Part shown: piece by piece, positions 41,044-51,177 of the stretch
How the letters are laid out: every line of letters begins with the position of its first letter
Numbering within the stretch: position 1 is the stretch's first letter
The notes under the pieces: model-generated
What the model was told of the DNA's origin: nothing
Seen by the model: only the letters and a program-made list of their open reading frames with translations
The model's database searches: none
Translations under genes and position numbers: made by a program
From: Actinomadura rubteroloni
GTDB lineage: Bacteria; Actinomycetota; Actinomycetes; Streptosporangiales; Streptosporangiaceae
Assembly (NCBI RefSeq): GCF_002911665.1
Contig: NZ_MTBP01000002.1
Span: 1,364,001 to 1,428,000, forward strand
Reading direction: 5' to 3'
DNA: 64,000 bases

Positions 41044-41979
41044 TCAGGCGACGTCCCCTATTCTACGCTCCACGCGTTCGGCGAAGGCGTTCCAGACCCG
41101 TCCGCATTCGAGCGCGAGATCGGCGACGATGTCGCCGCAGTGCGGCGGGAGCGTCTGCTTCATGCGCTCCCATTCGCCCGCGTCGACGGCGTGGGAGTTC
41201 AGCAGCCGCAGCAGCGCCCGTCCGGCCTCGCTCTGGAGCAGGTCGTCGCGCAGCCGGTCGGCGGTGCCGCCGTCGTCGGGGCCGTCGGGGACCGGACGGG
41301 CGCGGCGCTCGGGCACCGGGTCCTCACCCCGGCTCGTCCGGCGGCGCACGTCCCGGACGGTCTCCGGCGAGATCCCCGCCTCCCGCGCGATCCGGCGCAG
41401 CGACCAGTCGGGGTGGGCGGCGGCCAGCGCGGCGGCGCGGCGGCGGCCGGCGGCGCCGCTGGCGGGCCGGACCCGGCCGTCCCGGCCGACGCGGGCGGCG
41501 GCGGTCGCCTCCCCGGCGGCGCGCAGCCGCGCGACCGTCCGCGCCGACATCCCGACGATCCCGGCGATCATCCGGTCGGACGCCGCCGGATGTGAGGCGA
41601 AGATCCGCAGCGCCGCCGCCCGCCGGTCGGCCGCCGTCAGCGGCAGCCCGTGGAGGGCGTTGGCCCGCACCGCCAGCACGAACGCGTCCCGCTCGGCGCC
41701 GGTGAACAGCCGGACGGCGATCCGCTCGTCCCCGCGCAACCGGGCGGCGGCGAGCCGGTGCAGCCCGTCGATCACGCGCAGCGTCCGCGCGTGCGCGAGG
41801 ACGGGCGGGAACGGCGTGCCGGACGCGGCCAGGCGGCGCACGTGCTCGGGGTCGACGGGCGTGCGGCGCGGCGAGTCGCCCGTCGTGAGGGACGCGACCG
41901 GCAGCAGCACCGGCGGGTCCTGCGGGAGCGCCGGGGCGGCGGGCTCCTCATGCGGTTCGGCGGTCAGGTCGGCGGTCAT
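41044..41979 (-). CDS. StrR-family regulator with ParB-like domain, copy 2
   Basis: The 311-residue protein has a ParB-like segment (DPEHVRRLAASGTPFPPVLAHARTLRVIDGLHRLAAARLRG) and two helix-turn-helix repeats (SDRMIAGIVGMSARTVARLRA; SLRRIAREAGISPETVRDVRRRT). It is shorter and more diverged in the first domain than copy 1. It follows copy 3 after a 344-bp gap. Target likely a GTCCAA-TTGGAC site; which one is unknown. Confidence 0.87.
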   Translation of the reverse strand: MTADLTAEPHEEPAAPALPQDPPVLLPVASLTTGDSPRRTPVDPEHVRRLAASGTPFPPVLAHARTLRVIDGLHRLAAARLRGDERIAVRLFTGAERDAFVLAVRANALHGLPLTAADRRAAALRIFASHPAASDRMIAGIVGMSARTVARLRAAGEATAAARVGRDGRVRPASGAAGRRRAAALAAAHPDWSLRRIAREAGISPETVRDVRRRTSRGEDPVPERRARPVPDGPDDGGTADRLRDDLLQSEAGRALLRLLNSHAVDAGEWERMKQTLPPHCGDIVADLALECGRVWNAFAERVERRIGDVA

Positions 41980-42323
41980 GGCGCTACCCCAAACGGATCC
42001 GTTCTCCGTGTCGGCCGGACGGGGGCAGCACTGAACGCCCCGTCAGCCGACGGGGTACGCGCGCGGCCCCACTCCGCGCCCTTCCAAAAGGCGCCCGCCC
42101 GGCGCCCGTCGCGGCGACGGACGGCAGGCCGAACGTCCTCCGCGTCCTCCATTCTGCGTCAGAGCGGGAGCCCGCAGGCCACCCCGGACTGGCCGCATCG
42201 GGCCGCCCGCCCGCGTCAACCCCCGGCGTCACGCGCCGCACCGCACACCCGCGCGGAACCCACCCGCCGCACGTCAGACCTCGGGTGCGCGGGGGGACGG
42301 ACGCGCGCCGGAGCCGCCGCGTG
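41980..42323. other. Intergenic region between StrR copies 2 and 3
   Basis: A 344-bp gap with no credible gene. Near 42270-42330 a stretch around ACCTCGGGTGCGCGGG resembles the 3' end of the StrR copy 3 gene (AAGCCTCGGGGTCGCGGG), which looks like a small partial duplication of that end. No StrR-type box is present here. Confidence 0.35.
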
Positions 42324-43355
42324 TCAAGCCTCGGGGTCGCGGGCGGAGTCGCGGGCGGCGCCGAAGCCGCGCTGGATCTGCGCGGCGAACTCCACCCACA
42401 TCCGGGCGCGCTCGCGGGCGAGCTGGGCGATCAGGCCGCTGGAGTGCGCGGGAATCTCCTCGATGATCCGGTCCCACTCCTCCTCGCGGATCATCTGGAT
42501 GTGCAGCAGCCGGAGAAGTTCGCGGCCCGTCTCGCTGAACCGCAGCGCGGGGTCGGCGGCGAGCCGGCGCAGCACCGCGACGGGGTCGCGGCCCGCCAGG
42601 CGCGCGAGCGGCACGTCCACGCGCGGGTCGGGCGGCGGTTCGGGCGCGGGCTCGCGCCGCGACGGCTCGCGGCGGCCCTCCGGGCGCGCGGGCCGTTCGT
42701 CCGTCCCGAGCATCCGGTTGCGCACCGCGCGGACCGTCTCCGGCGACACGCCCGCCGCGAGCGCGATCCGCCGCAGCGACAGGTCGGGGTTCTCGCGCAG
42801 CAGGTCGGCGACGGCGCGGCGCCGCTCGGCGCCGTCCAGCGGCCGGACCCGGCCGTCGCGCCCGACCCGCGACCCCTCGCCCGCCAGGCCCGGCGGCATC
42901 CGCCGCCGCAGGTTGGCGACCGTGCTCGGCGACAGGCCCGCCGTGGCCGCGACCCGCCGGTTCGACCAGCGCGGGTGCCAGGCGATGATCCGCTCGGCGG
43001 CGTGCTTGCGCTCGGTCAGCGACAGCGGCAGCCCGTGCTCGGCGTTCGCCCGGACGGCCAGGACGAACGCCTCGGCCTCGGTGCCGTCGAAGAACACCGC
43101 GGCGATCGTCTCGGCGCCCCGGCGGCGGGCGGCGGCGAGCCGGTGCGCGCCGTCGATCACCCGCATCGTCGCGCGGTGGACGATGACCGGCGGCAGGTCG
43201 TCCGGCGTCTCCGCCAGCACCTCCACATGCGCGGGATCGGTGCCGGAGAGCCGCGGGGAGCCGCCGGGGGCGAGCGCGGCGACCGCGACCCGCACCACCG
43301 GCGACAGGGGTGTCCCCTCAGCTTCCACGTCCGGTTCCTCCGGTGCGGCGATCAT
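42324..43355 (-). CDS. StrR-family regulator with ParB-like domain, copy 3
   Basis: The about 343-residue protein is built like copy 1: ParB-like part (DPAHVEVLAETPDDLPPVIVHRATMRVIDGAHRLAAARRRG) and two helix-turn-helix motifs (SNRRVAATAGLSPSTVANLRRRM; SLRRIALAAGVSPETVRAVRNRM). Start ATG 43355 or GTG 43361. It begins within about 13 bp of the stop of permease 2, so it is the fourth gene of the export system 2 operon. This links transport and regulation on one mRNA. Confidence 0.88.
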   Translation of the reverse strand: MIAAPEEPDVEAEGTPLSPVVRVAVAALAPGGSPRLSGTDPAHVEVLAETPDDLPPVIVHRATMRVIDGAHRLAAARRRGAETIAAVFFDGTEAEAFVLAVRANAEHGLPLSLTERKHAAERIIAWHPRWSNRRVAATAGLSPSTVANLRRRMPPGLAGEGSRVGRDGRVRPLDGAERRRAVADLLRENPDLSLRRIALAAGVSPETVRAVRNRMLGTDERPARPEGRREPSRREPAPEPPPDPRVDVPLARLAGRDPVAVLRRLAADPALRFSETGRELLRLLHIQMIREEEWDRIIEEIPAHSSGLIAQLARERARMWVEFAAQIQRGFGAARDSARDPEA

Positions 43356-43367
43356 GGACACGTCCGG

Positions 43368-44560
43368 TCAGACCGTCCGCAGCGCTTCGGTCGGCTGCAT
43401 CCGCGCCGCGCGCAGCGCCGGGAGCAGTCCGGCGATCGCGCCGATGGCGACCGACGCCCCGAACCCGCCGCCCCACGCCAGCACCGGCACGACCGTGGAC
43501 CAGCCCTTGATCGCCGCGTAGATGAACGTCGCGACCGAGCCGAGCGCGACCCCGATGACGCCGCCGAGCGCGGCCAGCAGGATCGCCTCGGACAGGAACT
43601 GGACGCGGATGTTGCCCTTCGTCGCGCCGAGCGAGCGCCGCAGGCCGATCTCCGACCTTCGTTCCAGCACCGAGATGACCATCGTGTTCGCGACGCCGAT
43701 GCCGCCGACCAGCAGCGCGACCGCGCCGAGCCCGAGGAACAGCCCGTTCAGCGCGGACTGCGCGGCGGCGCGGGCCTCCAGCGCGGCCGACGGCTGGCTG
43801 ACCGTCACCTCGCTGGCGTTGGCGGGGTTCGCGGTCGCGGCGAGGACGTTGTAGACGTCCTTGACCTGCTCGGTCTCGGTCCGGACGTAGATCGTGGACG
43901 GGTGCCCGTCGAACCCGAGGTACTTCTGCGCCGCCGGATACCCGACGAGCACCGAGGTGTCGATCTCCGGCGTCAGGACGACCGGGTTGAGGATCCCCGA
44001 GACGTAGAACCACTGGCCGCCCACCCAGATCCGCAGGTTCGGGGTGATGCGGTCGATGCCGAGCCGCTTGGCGGCCATCGCGCCGAGCACGGCGACGGGC
44101 TGCTGCGCGGTCGCGGCGTTGAGGTACCGTCCGCGCGCGACGGTCGCGCGCAGCGCCTTCGGCAGGTCGAGGCTGGACGCGTTGACCGACAGCGCGTTGG
44201 TGTTGATCGTCGGGATGAGCGGGCTGCGGTAGGCGTTGGCCTTGGTCGTCCCGGTGCTCTGCACCTGGAGGACGGGCCCGACGCGCCCGATCATGCCGGG
44301 CGCCTCCTTGGGCAGTTCGGCGTCGTCGCCGGTCAGCGTCTTGCCCGCGGTGACGGTCAGCAGGTTGGTGCCGAGCTTGTCGATCTGCGCGAGCAGGCCG
44401 GCCTGCGACGACGCCGACAGCCCGAGGACCGCGACCATCGCCGCGACGCCGATCGCGATGCCGAGCGCGGACAGCGCCGCGCGCATCCGCCGGGTGCGCA
44501 GCCCCTCGCCCGCGACCCGGGCGAGGTCGGACGGCGCGAGCCGCCCGGGTGTCGTGGTCA

Positions 44561-44564
<4 letters not shown>
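43368..44564 (-). CDS. MacB-type ABC transporter permease, export system 2
   Basis: This 398-residue permease parallels the one at 15188: N-terminal helix ([20 protein letters not shown]), extracytoplasmic domain (about 60-265), then three helices around [30 protein letters not shown]. Two ATG codons sit in tandem; ATG 44564 overlaps the ATPase stop as ATGA. It probably exports a peptide product or removes an envelope-active compound with the adaptor and ATPase encoded before it. Confidence 0.88.
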
Positions 44565-45312
<748 letters not shown>

Positions 45313-45316
<4 letters not shown>

Positions 45317-46470
45317 GAGGCCGGCACCACGATGTTCTGCCCGGCGGCGAGGCCGTTGCCGCTGACCTCGACGCGTCCCGCGCTGTCGTCGAACAGGCCG
45401 GTCTCGACCGGGACGAGCTTGCGGACGCCGTTTGCCTCGGCGACCTCGACCGCGTACCCGCCGCTGACCAGCGCGAGCAGCGCGTTCACCGGCACCGACA
45501 GCACGTCCTTGGCGGTGTCGGTGACGATGGCGACCTGGACGGGCGCCTGGTCGAGCCGTCCGGTGGCCTTCTGGTCCGTCGGCCGGATGTTCACCGTGAT
45601 CTTCGCCGACCCGCCGCTGGAGTCCTTCTTCGCGACCTTGCCGACCGACCGCACCACGCCGTTCGTCGTCCGTCCGGTCGGGAGCGTGATGGTGACCTTG
45701 TCGCCCTCCTTCACCTGCGTCTGCTGGCTCGCGTTGAGCGACACCGTGACCTGCCGGTCGGTGGACGACGCCGTGATCACCGTGCTCTTGGGGGCGATCG
45801 GCCCGCCGCGCACGCCGGTGACGGTCAGGACGCGGATCTCCTTGGCGGGCATGAACACCGCCTGGCCGAGCGGCAGCTCACCGGTCTCGTCCAGTCCCAT
45901 GTCGTCCTGCATCTGCTCCAGCGCGTACGCGGTCGAGGAGCTGAAGTAGGACGACGTGGAGCTGAGCCCGGTCCCCGAGGCGTAGCCGAGGTCGACGAGC
46001 GCGGCGTTGAGCTGCCGGACGTCGACGCCCTTCATGCCCTCCTTGAGCGCCCGGTAGACCGGGACGTACGCGCCGTACAGCAGGACGACCGGCTTCCCGT
46101 TCACCCAGTACAGCGCGCGTCCCTGCCGGAAGATCTTGCCCACGGACGGCAGCTTGGTGATCGTGCCGCTGGCCTGGTTGATCACGTCGTAGCTGCCCGC
46201 GTAGCCGAGCGTGCCGTTCTCCTGCGTCCGGGCCTCCAGCGTGCCCTGGGTGACCTTCGCGAGGGCCGTCGGGGCGTCGCTGTCGATCGAGGGCGCCTTG
46301 CCGGACCCGCCGAACGGGTCGGTGACGACGACCGCCGCGCCCGCGCCGGCGAGGACGATGACGACGACCGCGATGATGCGGCCGCGCCGTCCGCGCCGGG
46401 GGCGTCGGGGCCGCGGGCTCTCCGCCGGGCCGGTGCCGGGGCCGTCCACCGAGACGTGCGTCGCGCTCAT
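45313..46470 (-). CDS. HlyD-like adaptor with peptidoglycan-binding domain, export system 2
   Basis: The 385-residue protein has an Arg/Pro-rich cytoplasmic tail, one membrane helix ([18 protein letters not shown], about 32-50), a PG_binding_1 segment ([16 protein letters not shown]...[15 protein letters not shown]) and a beta-rich C-terminal half. It is the paralogue of 17100. It heads the operon adaptor-ATPase-permease-StrR. The 37-bp promoter element shared with lipoprotein copy 2 lies 112 bp upstream. Confidence 0.87.
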
Positions 46471-46581
46471 GATCCGCTCCCCTGGTGTCGCCGGTCCCGG
46501 GCCGCGGTCGGGCCGGGGATTCGGCTGGTGCTGCCATTCACGGCGTGCCTCCGCTACCTGCCTGATTACTGGTGTGGCCTC

Positions 46582-46618
46582 TTTCTACGGGAGGGCCGGT
46601 TTCTGGAAGGTTTCAGCG
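46582..46618 (-). promoter_or_regulatory. 37-bp element shared with the lipoprotein copy 2 promoter
   Basis: The second copy of the ungapped 37-bp element (30 of 37 identical to 40991-41027) is upstream of adaptor 2, in an AT-richer patch. The conserved ends and fixed spacing argue for a promoter or operator. Confidence 0.6.
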
Positions 46619-46736
46619 GGGACGGGCCGCGCGGACGCCTCCCGGACCCGCGGGCATTTCCTGGAAATCGTCGGCTTTTACGGCCGAGAAAGGACGGCAT
46701 TACGTCCGGTGAGTGGTGGTTCGTCCCGGGAACGTG

Positions 46737-46769
46737 CGAAGGCCCGCGGAACACGCCCGCGGGCCTTCG
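46737..46769. terminator. Terminator hairpin after the exporter gene
   Basis: CGAAGGCCCGCGG (46737-46749) is exactly complementary to CCGCGGGCCTTCG (46757-46769) with a 7-nt loop. It lies 11 bp past the stop of the leftward ABC exporter. Confidence 0.8.
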
Positions 46770-46779
46770 GATCGTGCGC

Positions 46780-48837
46780 TCAGAACGGGGCGGGACCGCC
46801 GCCCGGCGGCGGGCCCATCAGGCGCGGGCCGCCCGGACCGGGCATCGGGCCGGGGCCGCCGGGTCCGCCGCGGCCGCCCGGCATCGGACCCGGGCCGCCC
46901 GGACGCGGGCCGGGGCCGCCGACGGGCTCGGGCACCGGCCGCGAGCCGTTGCTGCGGCCCTGCGTGGCGAACTGCGTCCGGTACAGCTCGGCGTACAGCC
47001 CGTCGAGTTCGAGCAGCTCGTCGTGCGTGCCGCGCTCGCGGATCTGCCCCTGGTCCAGGACGAGGATCTGGTCGGCGTCGCGGACGGTGGACAGCCGGTG
47101 CGCGATGACCAGTGACGTCCGGCCCGCCAGCGCCGTCTTCAGCGCCCGCTGGATCGCCGCCTCGGACTCGGAGTCCAGATGCGCGGTGGCCTCGTCCAGC
47201 ACGACGACCGGCGGCGCCTTCAGCAGCAGCCGCGCCATCGCGAGGCGCTGCTTCTCACCGCCGGAGAAGCGGTAGCCGCGCTCGCCGACGACCGTGTCCA
47301 GGCCGTCGGGCAGCGCCGTGATGAGGTCCCAGATCTGCGCGGCCTTGCACGCCTCGATGATCTCGTCCTCGGTGGCGTCGGGCCGCGCGTACAGCAGGTT
47401 GGACCGCAGCGTCTCGTGGAAGAGGTGCGCGTCCTGGGTGACCATGCCGATGGTGTCGCGCAGGGACGCGGTGGTGAGGTCGCGGACGTCGCGTCCGCCG
47501 ATCCGGACCGTCCCCTCCCCCGGGTCGTACAGGCGCGGGACGAGGTGCGTGATCGTCGTCTTGCCCGCGCCGGACGGCCCGACGAGCGCGGTGAGCGTGC
47601 CCGCCGGGGCGGTGAAGCTGATCTCGCGCAGCGTCCAGGCGTTCTCGGCGCGCTCGGGCATCGGCAGCGCGATCGACTCCAGCGACGCCAGCGACACGTC
47701 CGCCGCCGCCGGGTAGCGGAACGAGACGTGGTCGAACTCGATCTCCGGGGCGGTGCCGTCGGCCGCCGCGGGCAGCGCGACGGCGTCGGACCGCTCGGCG
47801 ACCAGCGGCTTCAGGTCCAGGATCTCGAACAGCCGGTCGAAGCTGACGAGCGCGCTCAGGATGTTCGACTGCGCGTTGGACAGCATGTTGATCGGGCCGA
47901 ACAGCCGGGTGAGCAGCGTCGCGAGCGCGACGAGCGTGCCGATCTCGAACGCGCCGTGGATGACGAGCCCGCCGCCGACGCCGTACACGACGGCCGTCGC
48001 GAGCGAGCTGAGCAGCGCCACCGACAGGAACAGTACGCGGCCCTGCACGAACGTCACGACGCCGATGTCGCGGACGCGTCCGGCGAGCCGGGAGAACATC
48101 CCCGCCTCCTGGTCCGGACGGCCGTACAGCTTGGCCAGCATCGCGCCCGTCACGTTGAAGCGCTCGTTCATCAGCGAGCCCATCTCGGCGTTGAGCTGCA
48201 TCGCCTCGCGCATGAGGCGCTGGAGCCGCTTGCCGACGAGCTTGCCCGGGAGGATGAACAGCGGCAGCACGACCAGCGAGATCAGCGTGATGGTCCACGA
48301 CAGATAGAACATGGTGATGAGCACCAGGACGAGCGTCAGGATGCTGGACACCACGGTGGACAGGAGCTGGCTCAGCGCCTGCTGCGCCGACACGACGTCG
48401 GTGTTCAGCCGGCTCACCAGCGACCCGGTCTGCGCGCGGGTGAAGAACGCGAGCGGCTGCCGCTGGACGTGGTCGAACACCGTCGTCCGGAGTTCGTAGA
48501 CGAGGCCCTCGCTGATCCGCGCGGAGAAGAAGCTCTCGGCGTACCCGACGAGCGCGGCCAGCACCGCGAGGACGGCCGTCGCGACCGAGATCCACACGAC
48601 CATCGACGTGTCGCGCTTGGCGATGCCGTCGTCGATCAGGTACTTGAACAGCAGCGGCGTGACGACGGTGATCGTCGCGCTCGCCGCCGTCATCATTAAC
48701 AGAAAGGCGATGCTCGTCCGGTAGGGCCTCGCATAGGGGAGGACCCGCCGGGTCGTCCCCGGCTTGATCTGCTGCCGGGTCACGGGGTCCCCTGGACCCA
48801 TGCCGCGCATCATCACCGGCCCGGGGCCACCGATCAT
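46780..48837 (-). CDS. MsbA-like ABC exporter (fused membrane and ATPase domains)
   Basis: The 685-residue half-transporter has six helices (about 40-330) and an ATPase domain with GPSGAGKTT, FSGGEKQRLAMARLL and VVLDEATAHLD, ending in a Gly/Pro/Met-rich tail of about 55 residues. Exporters of this kind sit in nearly all glycopeptide and ramoplanin clusters and are thought to secrete the finished peptide. A canonical StrR box lies 69 bp upstream. Codon 47 (48697-48699) is TTA. Confidence 0.92.
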   Translation of the reverse strand: MIGGPGPVMMRGMGPGDPVTRQQIKPGTTRRVLPYARPYRTSIAFLLMMTAASATITVVTPLLFKYLIDDGIAKRDTSMVVWISVATAVLAVLAALVGYAESFFSARISEGLVYELRTTVFDHVQRQPLAFFTRAQTGSLVSRLNTDVVSAQQALSQLLSTVVSSILTLVLVLITMFYLSWTITLISLVVLPLFILPGKLVGKRLQRLMREAMQLNAEMGSLMNERFNVTGAMLAKLYGRPDQEAGMFSRLAGRVRDIGVVTFVQGRVLFLSVALLSSLATAVVYGVGGGLVIHGAFEIGTLVALATLLTRLFGPINMLSNAQSNILSALVSFDRLFEILDLKPLVAERSDAVALPAAADGTAPEIEFDHVSFRYPAAADVSLASLESIALPMPERAENAWTLREISFTAPAGTLTALVGPSGAGKTTITHLVPRLYDPGEGTVRIGGRDVRDLTTASLRDTIGMVTQDAHLFHETLRSNLLYARPDATEDEIIEACKAAQIWDLITALPDGLDTVVGERGYRFSGGEKQRLAMARLLLKAPPVVVLDEATAHLDSESEAAIQRALKTALAGRTSLVIAHRLSTVRDADQILVLDQGQIRERGTHDELLELDGLYAELYRTQFATQGRSNGSRPVPEPVGGPGPRPGGPGPMPGGRGGPGGPGPMPGPGGPRLMGPPPGGGPAPF

Positions 48838-48905
48838 GCAGGGTCACCTCCTGAATTCGCGGATCGACGGGAACAGCGTTGCTTTTTTCGGTCGTCCTGG
48901 CCACC

Positions 48906-48934
48906 GTCCAACCGGATAGGCCCTGCACTTGGAC
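48906..48934. promoter_or_regulatory. StrR/Bbr-type box GTCCAA-N17-TTGGAC upstream of the exporter
   Basis: GTCCAA (48906-48911) and TTGGAC (48929-48934) are 17 bp apart, 69 bp before the exporter start and 131 bp from the divergent response regulator. It is the best-placed box in the window for direct activation of a promoter. Confidence 0.75.
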
Positions 48935-49064
48935 GAGCCCGGCCGCTGAAACCCCGGCGAAACCGCTGGTGGCGCATCATCATTAACCGATCTTGTAATT
49001 CCGTCGGCGGTGTCGACTACCGTTAGTGATCGGCCGGACGGCGGACGTCGAGGAGCGGGGTGCG

Positions 49065-49718
49065 GTGCGGGTCCTGGTGATCGAGGACGACGAGGAGATG
49101 GCCGGCGCGGTGGCGGTCGGGCTGCGGCGGTCACAGATGGCGGTGGACGTCGCGTTCGACGGCCTCGACGGCCACGAGCGCGCCTGCACCAACGACTACG
49201 ACGTCATCGTGCTCGACCGGGACCTTCCGGGCATGCACGGCGACCAGGTGTGCGCGGAGCTGATCGCGGGCGGCTGCCGGGCGCGGATCCTCATGCTCAC
49301 GGCGGCGGGCACCAGCGAGGACCTGGTGGACGGCCTCAGTCTCGGCGCGGACGACTACCTTTCCAAACCGTTCGACTTCCCTGTCCTCATCGCCCGGATC
49401 GGGGCGCTCGCGCGGCGGGCCCACCCGGCCGTCCCGCCGGTCGTCCGCCGCCACGACCTGGTGGTGGACACGGCGCGGCGGAACGCGTGGCGCGCCGACC
49501 GTCCGCTCGGCCTGACCCCGAAGGAGTTCGGCGTGCTGGAGCTGCTGGTGACGTCCGAGGGCCGCACCGTCTCGGCGGAGGAGCTGCTGGAGCGCGTGTG
49601 GGACGAGGCCGCCGACCCGTTCACCAACGCCGTGAAGATCACGGTGAGCCGGCTGCGCGCCAAGCTCGGCGATCCGCCGATCATCCAGACCGTGTCCAAG
49701 AGCGGCTACCGGATCTGA
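49065..49718 (+). CDS. OmpR/PhoB-family response regulator
   Basis: The 217-residue regulator has a receiver domain with acidic pocket Asp8/Asp9, phospho-acceptor Asp51 (VIVLDRDLPG) and Lys in LSKPF (about 103), and a C-terminal winged helix (LTPKEFGVLELLVTSEGRTVSAEELLERVWDE...KITVSRLRAKLG). GTG at 49065 has AGGAGCGGG upstream; the frame opens at 49026. It is cotranscribed with the sensor kinase 8 bp downstream. Glycopeptide clusters often carry VanRS-like pairs, but no vanHAX is here. Confidence 0.9.
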   Translation: MRVLVIEDDEEMAGAVAVGLRRSQMAVDVAFDGLDGHERACTNDYDVIVLDRDLPGMHGDQVCAELIAGGCRARILMLTAAGTSEDLVDGLSLGADDYLSKPFDFPVLIARIGALARRAHPAVPPVVRRHDLVVDTARRNAWRADRPLGLTPKEFGVLELLVTSEGRTVSAEELLERVWDEAADPFTNAVKITVSRLRAKLGDPPIIQTVSKSGYRI

Positions 49719-49726
49719 GGCCCGCG

Positions 49727-51028
49727 ATGTCCGTGAACGACCGTCTCGTCCGGCGGGCCGGGGGGCTGCGGCTCCCCCGCCGGACCGTCCGGCTGCGCCT
49801 CACCCTGGTCTACGGGGCGCTGTTCCTGCTGTCCAGCCTGGCGCTGCTCGCGGTGACGTACGTGCTCGTCGCGCAGGCCACGAAGAACGGGGCCGCGTCT
49901 GGGCACATCGGGCAGCCCGCGCCGCATGCCCCGCCCGCGACGTCTCAGCCGCCGCTGCCGTCGTCGGCTCCCCCGCCGCCGCTGCCCAAGTCGTCCCCGG
50001 GCGACCGGGACGGCGGGAACTTCGTGCTGATGGGCGAGATGGCGAAGGCGCAGCGCGAGGCGATCATGCACCAGTTGCTCGTCCAGTCGGGCGTCGCGCT
50101 GGCGCTGATGACGGTGATCTCGATCCTGCTCGGCTGGATCATCGCGGGCCGCATCCTGCACCGGCTGCGGACGATCACGACGACCGTCCGGCACATCTCG
50201 GCGAACAACCTGCACGAACGCCTGGGCTTCACGGGCCCGTCGGACGAGCTGAAGACCCTCGGCGACACCTTCGACAGCCTGCTGGCCCGCCTGGAGAGTT
50301 CGTTCCACGCGCAGCAGCAGTTCGTGGCGAACGCGTCCCACGAACTGCGCACCCCGTTGGCACGCCAACGCACCCTGGGCCAGTTGGCCCTGTCCGACCC
50401 GGACCCGTCTTTGGAGAGCCTGCGCGAGGCCCACGAACGGATCCTCGCCGCCGGCTCCCACCAGGAACGCCTGATCGAGGCGCTGCTGACGCTGGCGCGC
50501 GGCCAGACGGGCATCGACACCCGCCGCCCCCTCGACCTGGCGGCGATCGCCCGGAACGTCCTGTCCAGCCGGGCGGACGAGGCGAACTACCGCCACGTCA
50601 CCGTCCACGCCGACCTGAACGGCGCCCCCACCGCAGGAAACGCGGGCCTGGCCGAACGCCTGATCACGAACCTTGTGGACAACGCGCTGCGCCACAACAT
50701 CCCCGACGGCCGCCTGCACATAACAACAGGCACCGACCCATCGGGCAACGCCCACGTCACCGTGTCCAACACCGGCCCCGACGTCCCGGCGGACGAGGTG
50801 GAACGCCTCTTCCAACCGTTCCAGCGCCTCAACGACACCCGCACGGCCCGCCGCGACGGCCTGGGCCTAGGCCTCTCGATCGTCCAGGCAATCGCCCAAG
50901 CCCACGACGCGGCCATCACGACCGTCCCCGGCCCGACCGGCGGCCTGACGATCACAGTGACCTTCCCACCCGTCCCAGCCCCACCGCACCCAGCCCCCCA
51001 CCGCACCCCCACCCCCGCCACAACCTGA
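49727..51028 (+). CDS. Sensor histidine kinase
   Basis: The 433-residue kinase has a first membrane helix (about 25-48) and a short Pro/Ser-rich extracytoplasmic loop (about 50-110, with PPATSQPPLPSS). A second helix (about 122-145), HAMP, H-box VANASHELRTPLARQR (His205) and HATPase boxes NLVDNALRHN and GLGLSIVQAIAQAH follow. The small Pro-rich sensor loop suggests wall- or membrane-proximal sensing rather than a folded ligand domain. Its last 100 bp use noticeably different codons, bordering the CRISPR array. Confidence 0.9.
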   Translation: MSVNDRLVRRAGGLRLPRRTVRLRLTLVYGALFLLSSLALLAVTYVLVAQATKNGAASGHIGQPAPHAPPATSQPPLPSSAPPPPLPKSSPGDRDGGNFVLMGEMAKAQREAIMHQLLVQSGVALALMTVISILLGWIIAGRILHRLRTITTTVRHISANNLHERLGFTGPSDELKTLGDTFDSLLARLESSFHAQQQFVANASHELRTPLARQRTLGQLALSDPDPSLESLREAHERILAAGSHQERLIEALLTLARGQTGIDTRRPLDLAAIARNVLSSRADEANYRHVTVHADLNGAPTAGNAGLAERLITNLVDNALRHNIPDGRLHITTGTDPSGNAHVTVSNTGPDVPADEVERLFQPFQRLNDTRTARRDGLGLGLSIVQAIAQAHDAAITTVPGPTGGLTITVTFPPVPAPPHPAPHRTPTPATT

Positions 51029-51177
51029 CCCACTCAGCGAACGCCACCCAGCCACGCGAGGCGTTCCGCACACGCGCGGTCAGCGGCACCACCCGCGAGA
51101 ACAGCTGCGCGCCGCCAAGGCCACTGCGGCCGGCGCGATCCGGGCGATGTGGCTCGGCCCAAACAGTTCGCCCAACC

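Noticed and set aside
42274..42477. Small frame between StrR copies 2 and 3 ending PRAPEV
   Set aside because: It lies mostly antisense/out of frame over the StrR copy 3 3' end and looks like a partial duplication of that end rather than a gene.
46780..48837. Gly/Pro/Met-rich C-terminal tail of the exporter as a separate peptide gene or precursor
   Set aside because: It is in frame with the ATPase domain with no internal start. Low-complexity tails are common in actinobacterial exporters.
49065..51028. Two-component system as VanRS with linked glycopeptide resistance
   Set aside because: No vanH, vanA/D-Ala-D-Lac ligase, vanX or vanY is present in the window, and the sensor loop is short and Pro-rich. 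Only a generic OmpR-type pair can be supported.
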